This document shows, piece after piece, positions 63,760-64,000 of a DNA stretch of 64,000 nucleotides. Position numbers and translations under genes: made by a program. Every line of letters starts with the position of its first letter. Positions within the stretch are counted from its first letter, which is position 1. Below the pieces are notes generated by a model. That model worked only from the letters and a program-made list of their open reading frames with translations. It was not told the origin of the DNA and ran no database searches. This DNA comes from Chitinophaga sp. YR573 (GTDB taxonomy: Bacteria; Bacteroidota; Bacteroidia; Chitinophagales; Chitinophagaceae), in assembly GCF_900110995.1 (NCBI RefSeq), contig NZ_FOJF01000001.1, positions 2,187,199 through 2,251,198 of the forward strand, given 5' to 3'.

Positions 63760-63802
63760 ATAAAAAAGAGGCAGCCTCATAAATAATGAGACTGCCTCTA
63801 TC
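63760..63802. terminator. Bidirectional terminator
   Basis: AGAGGCAG (63767-63774) pairs with CTGCCTCT (63792-63799), extended inward by CTCAT/ATGAG, with an A-run on the left. It lies between the AraC gene and the convergent SUI1-type gene. Confidence 0.8.
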
Positions 63803-63814
63803 CAAAAAATAAAA

Positions 63815-64000
63815 TTACTTCGCTTTATATCCCCATTCCTGCAACCACTTTACGATTTTCTCCCTGTAATCCCCCTGAATCAGTATCTGACCATCCTTTG
63901 CACTTCCACCAGCCCCACACTTCGTCTTCAGTTTCTTACCCAGCTCTTCCAGATCATCTGTCTTTCCTACAAACCCATCTATCAGCGTCACCACTTTACC
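63815..64000 (-). CDS. SUI1/eIF1-like translation factor (YciH family), C-terminal part
   Basis: The gene is cut by the right window edge; the last 61 residues are visible. They read [20 protein letters not shown], then [20 protein letters not shown] and a tail [15 protein letters not shown]. This is the SUI1 domain of eIF1-like proteins, called YciH in bacteria, with the conserved KT.CG.GGS..DG..I.IQGD pattern. YciH affects fidelity of translation initiation in E. coli; the role in Bacteroidota is not established. The stop codon is at 63815-63817. Confidence 0.92.
   Translation of the reverse strand, partial: GKVVTLIDGFVGKTDDLEELGKKLKTKCGAGGSAKDGQILIQGDYREKIVKWLQEWGYKAK

Noticed and set aside
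1..64000. tRNA, rRNA and CRISPR arrays
   Set aside because: I looked through the intergenic stretches for cloverleaf T-arm motifs, rRNA-like sequence and regularly spaced repeats and found none; a covariance-model search would be needed to be certain.

Overview
The window comes from a member of the Bacteroidota, most likely a Chitinophagaceae such as Chitinophaga. The signs are three SusC/SusD outer-membrane pairs, the type IX secretion protein PorZ, a Bat/MoxR cluster, DUF5686 and TolB-like outer-membrane proteins, TlpA lipoproteins with DUF4369-type N-termini, several TAnnTTTG (-7) promoter elements, little Shine-Dalgarno sequence and several TTG starts. I found 53 protein genes, two of them cut by the window edges. 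There is no rRNA, tRNA, CRISPR array, complete insertion sequence, prophage or recognisable defence island.

Layout. 1-14.4 kb: the arfB end, a polysaccharide flippase, an MBL-fold hydrolase, a very large TolB-like surface protein, a leftward operon (membrane protein, winged-helix regulator, creD, dgkA), a DUF5686 outer-membrane protein, a class III aminotransferase divergent from a gamma-carbonic anhydrase, two tiny tandem lipoproteins and rsgA. 14.4-18.4 kb: the leftward moxR, DUF58, BatD-like, batA operon, which ends with a terminator after batA. 18.7-31.8 kb: mostly housekeeping genes (cyclophilin, gcvH, vanZ-like, OmpA lipoprotein, prfA, amidohydrolase, mscS, a cysteine-free thioredoxin-fold protein, merR, an M23 peptidase, alaS), then an odd 179-residue SusC-plug-like mini protein and a double-PDZ protein.

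31.8-51.4 kb is the accessory part: an aldehyde dehydrogenase, susCD pair 1, gatB-tlpA inserted on the other strand, then susCD pairs 2 and 3 in tandem. Just upstream of pair 3, on the same strand, is a full-length but apparently catalytically dead IS1595-type transposase homologue. None of the three pairs has a glycoside hydrolase, sulfatase, peptidase, ECF sigma factor or anti-sigma factor beside it in the window.

51.5-64 kb returns to core functions: an MMPL/RND exporter, porZ-recO, a lipoprotein-lpxH pair, the rsfS-ftsH-LUD operon divergent from birA, an AraC regulator and the end of a SUI1/YciH-type gene. Strong hairpins, many acting in both directions, close most convergent gene pairs.

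I see no clearly new multi-gene system. The best leads are the dead transposase beside susCD pair 3, the zinc-ribbon-like/TM/SusC-plug mini protein, the twin GCP lipoproteins, the cysteine-free thioredoxin-fold protein and a large inverted repeat at 62480-62541. All family calls come from reading motifs by eye; no database search was run.
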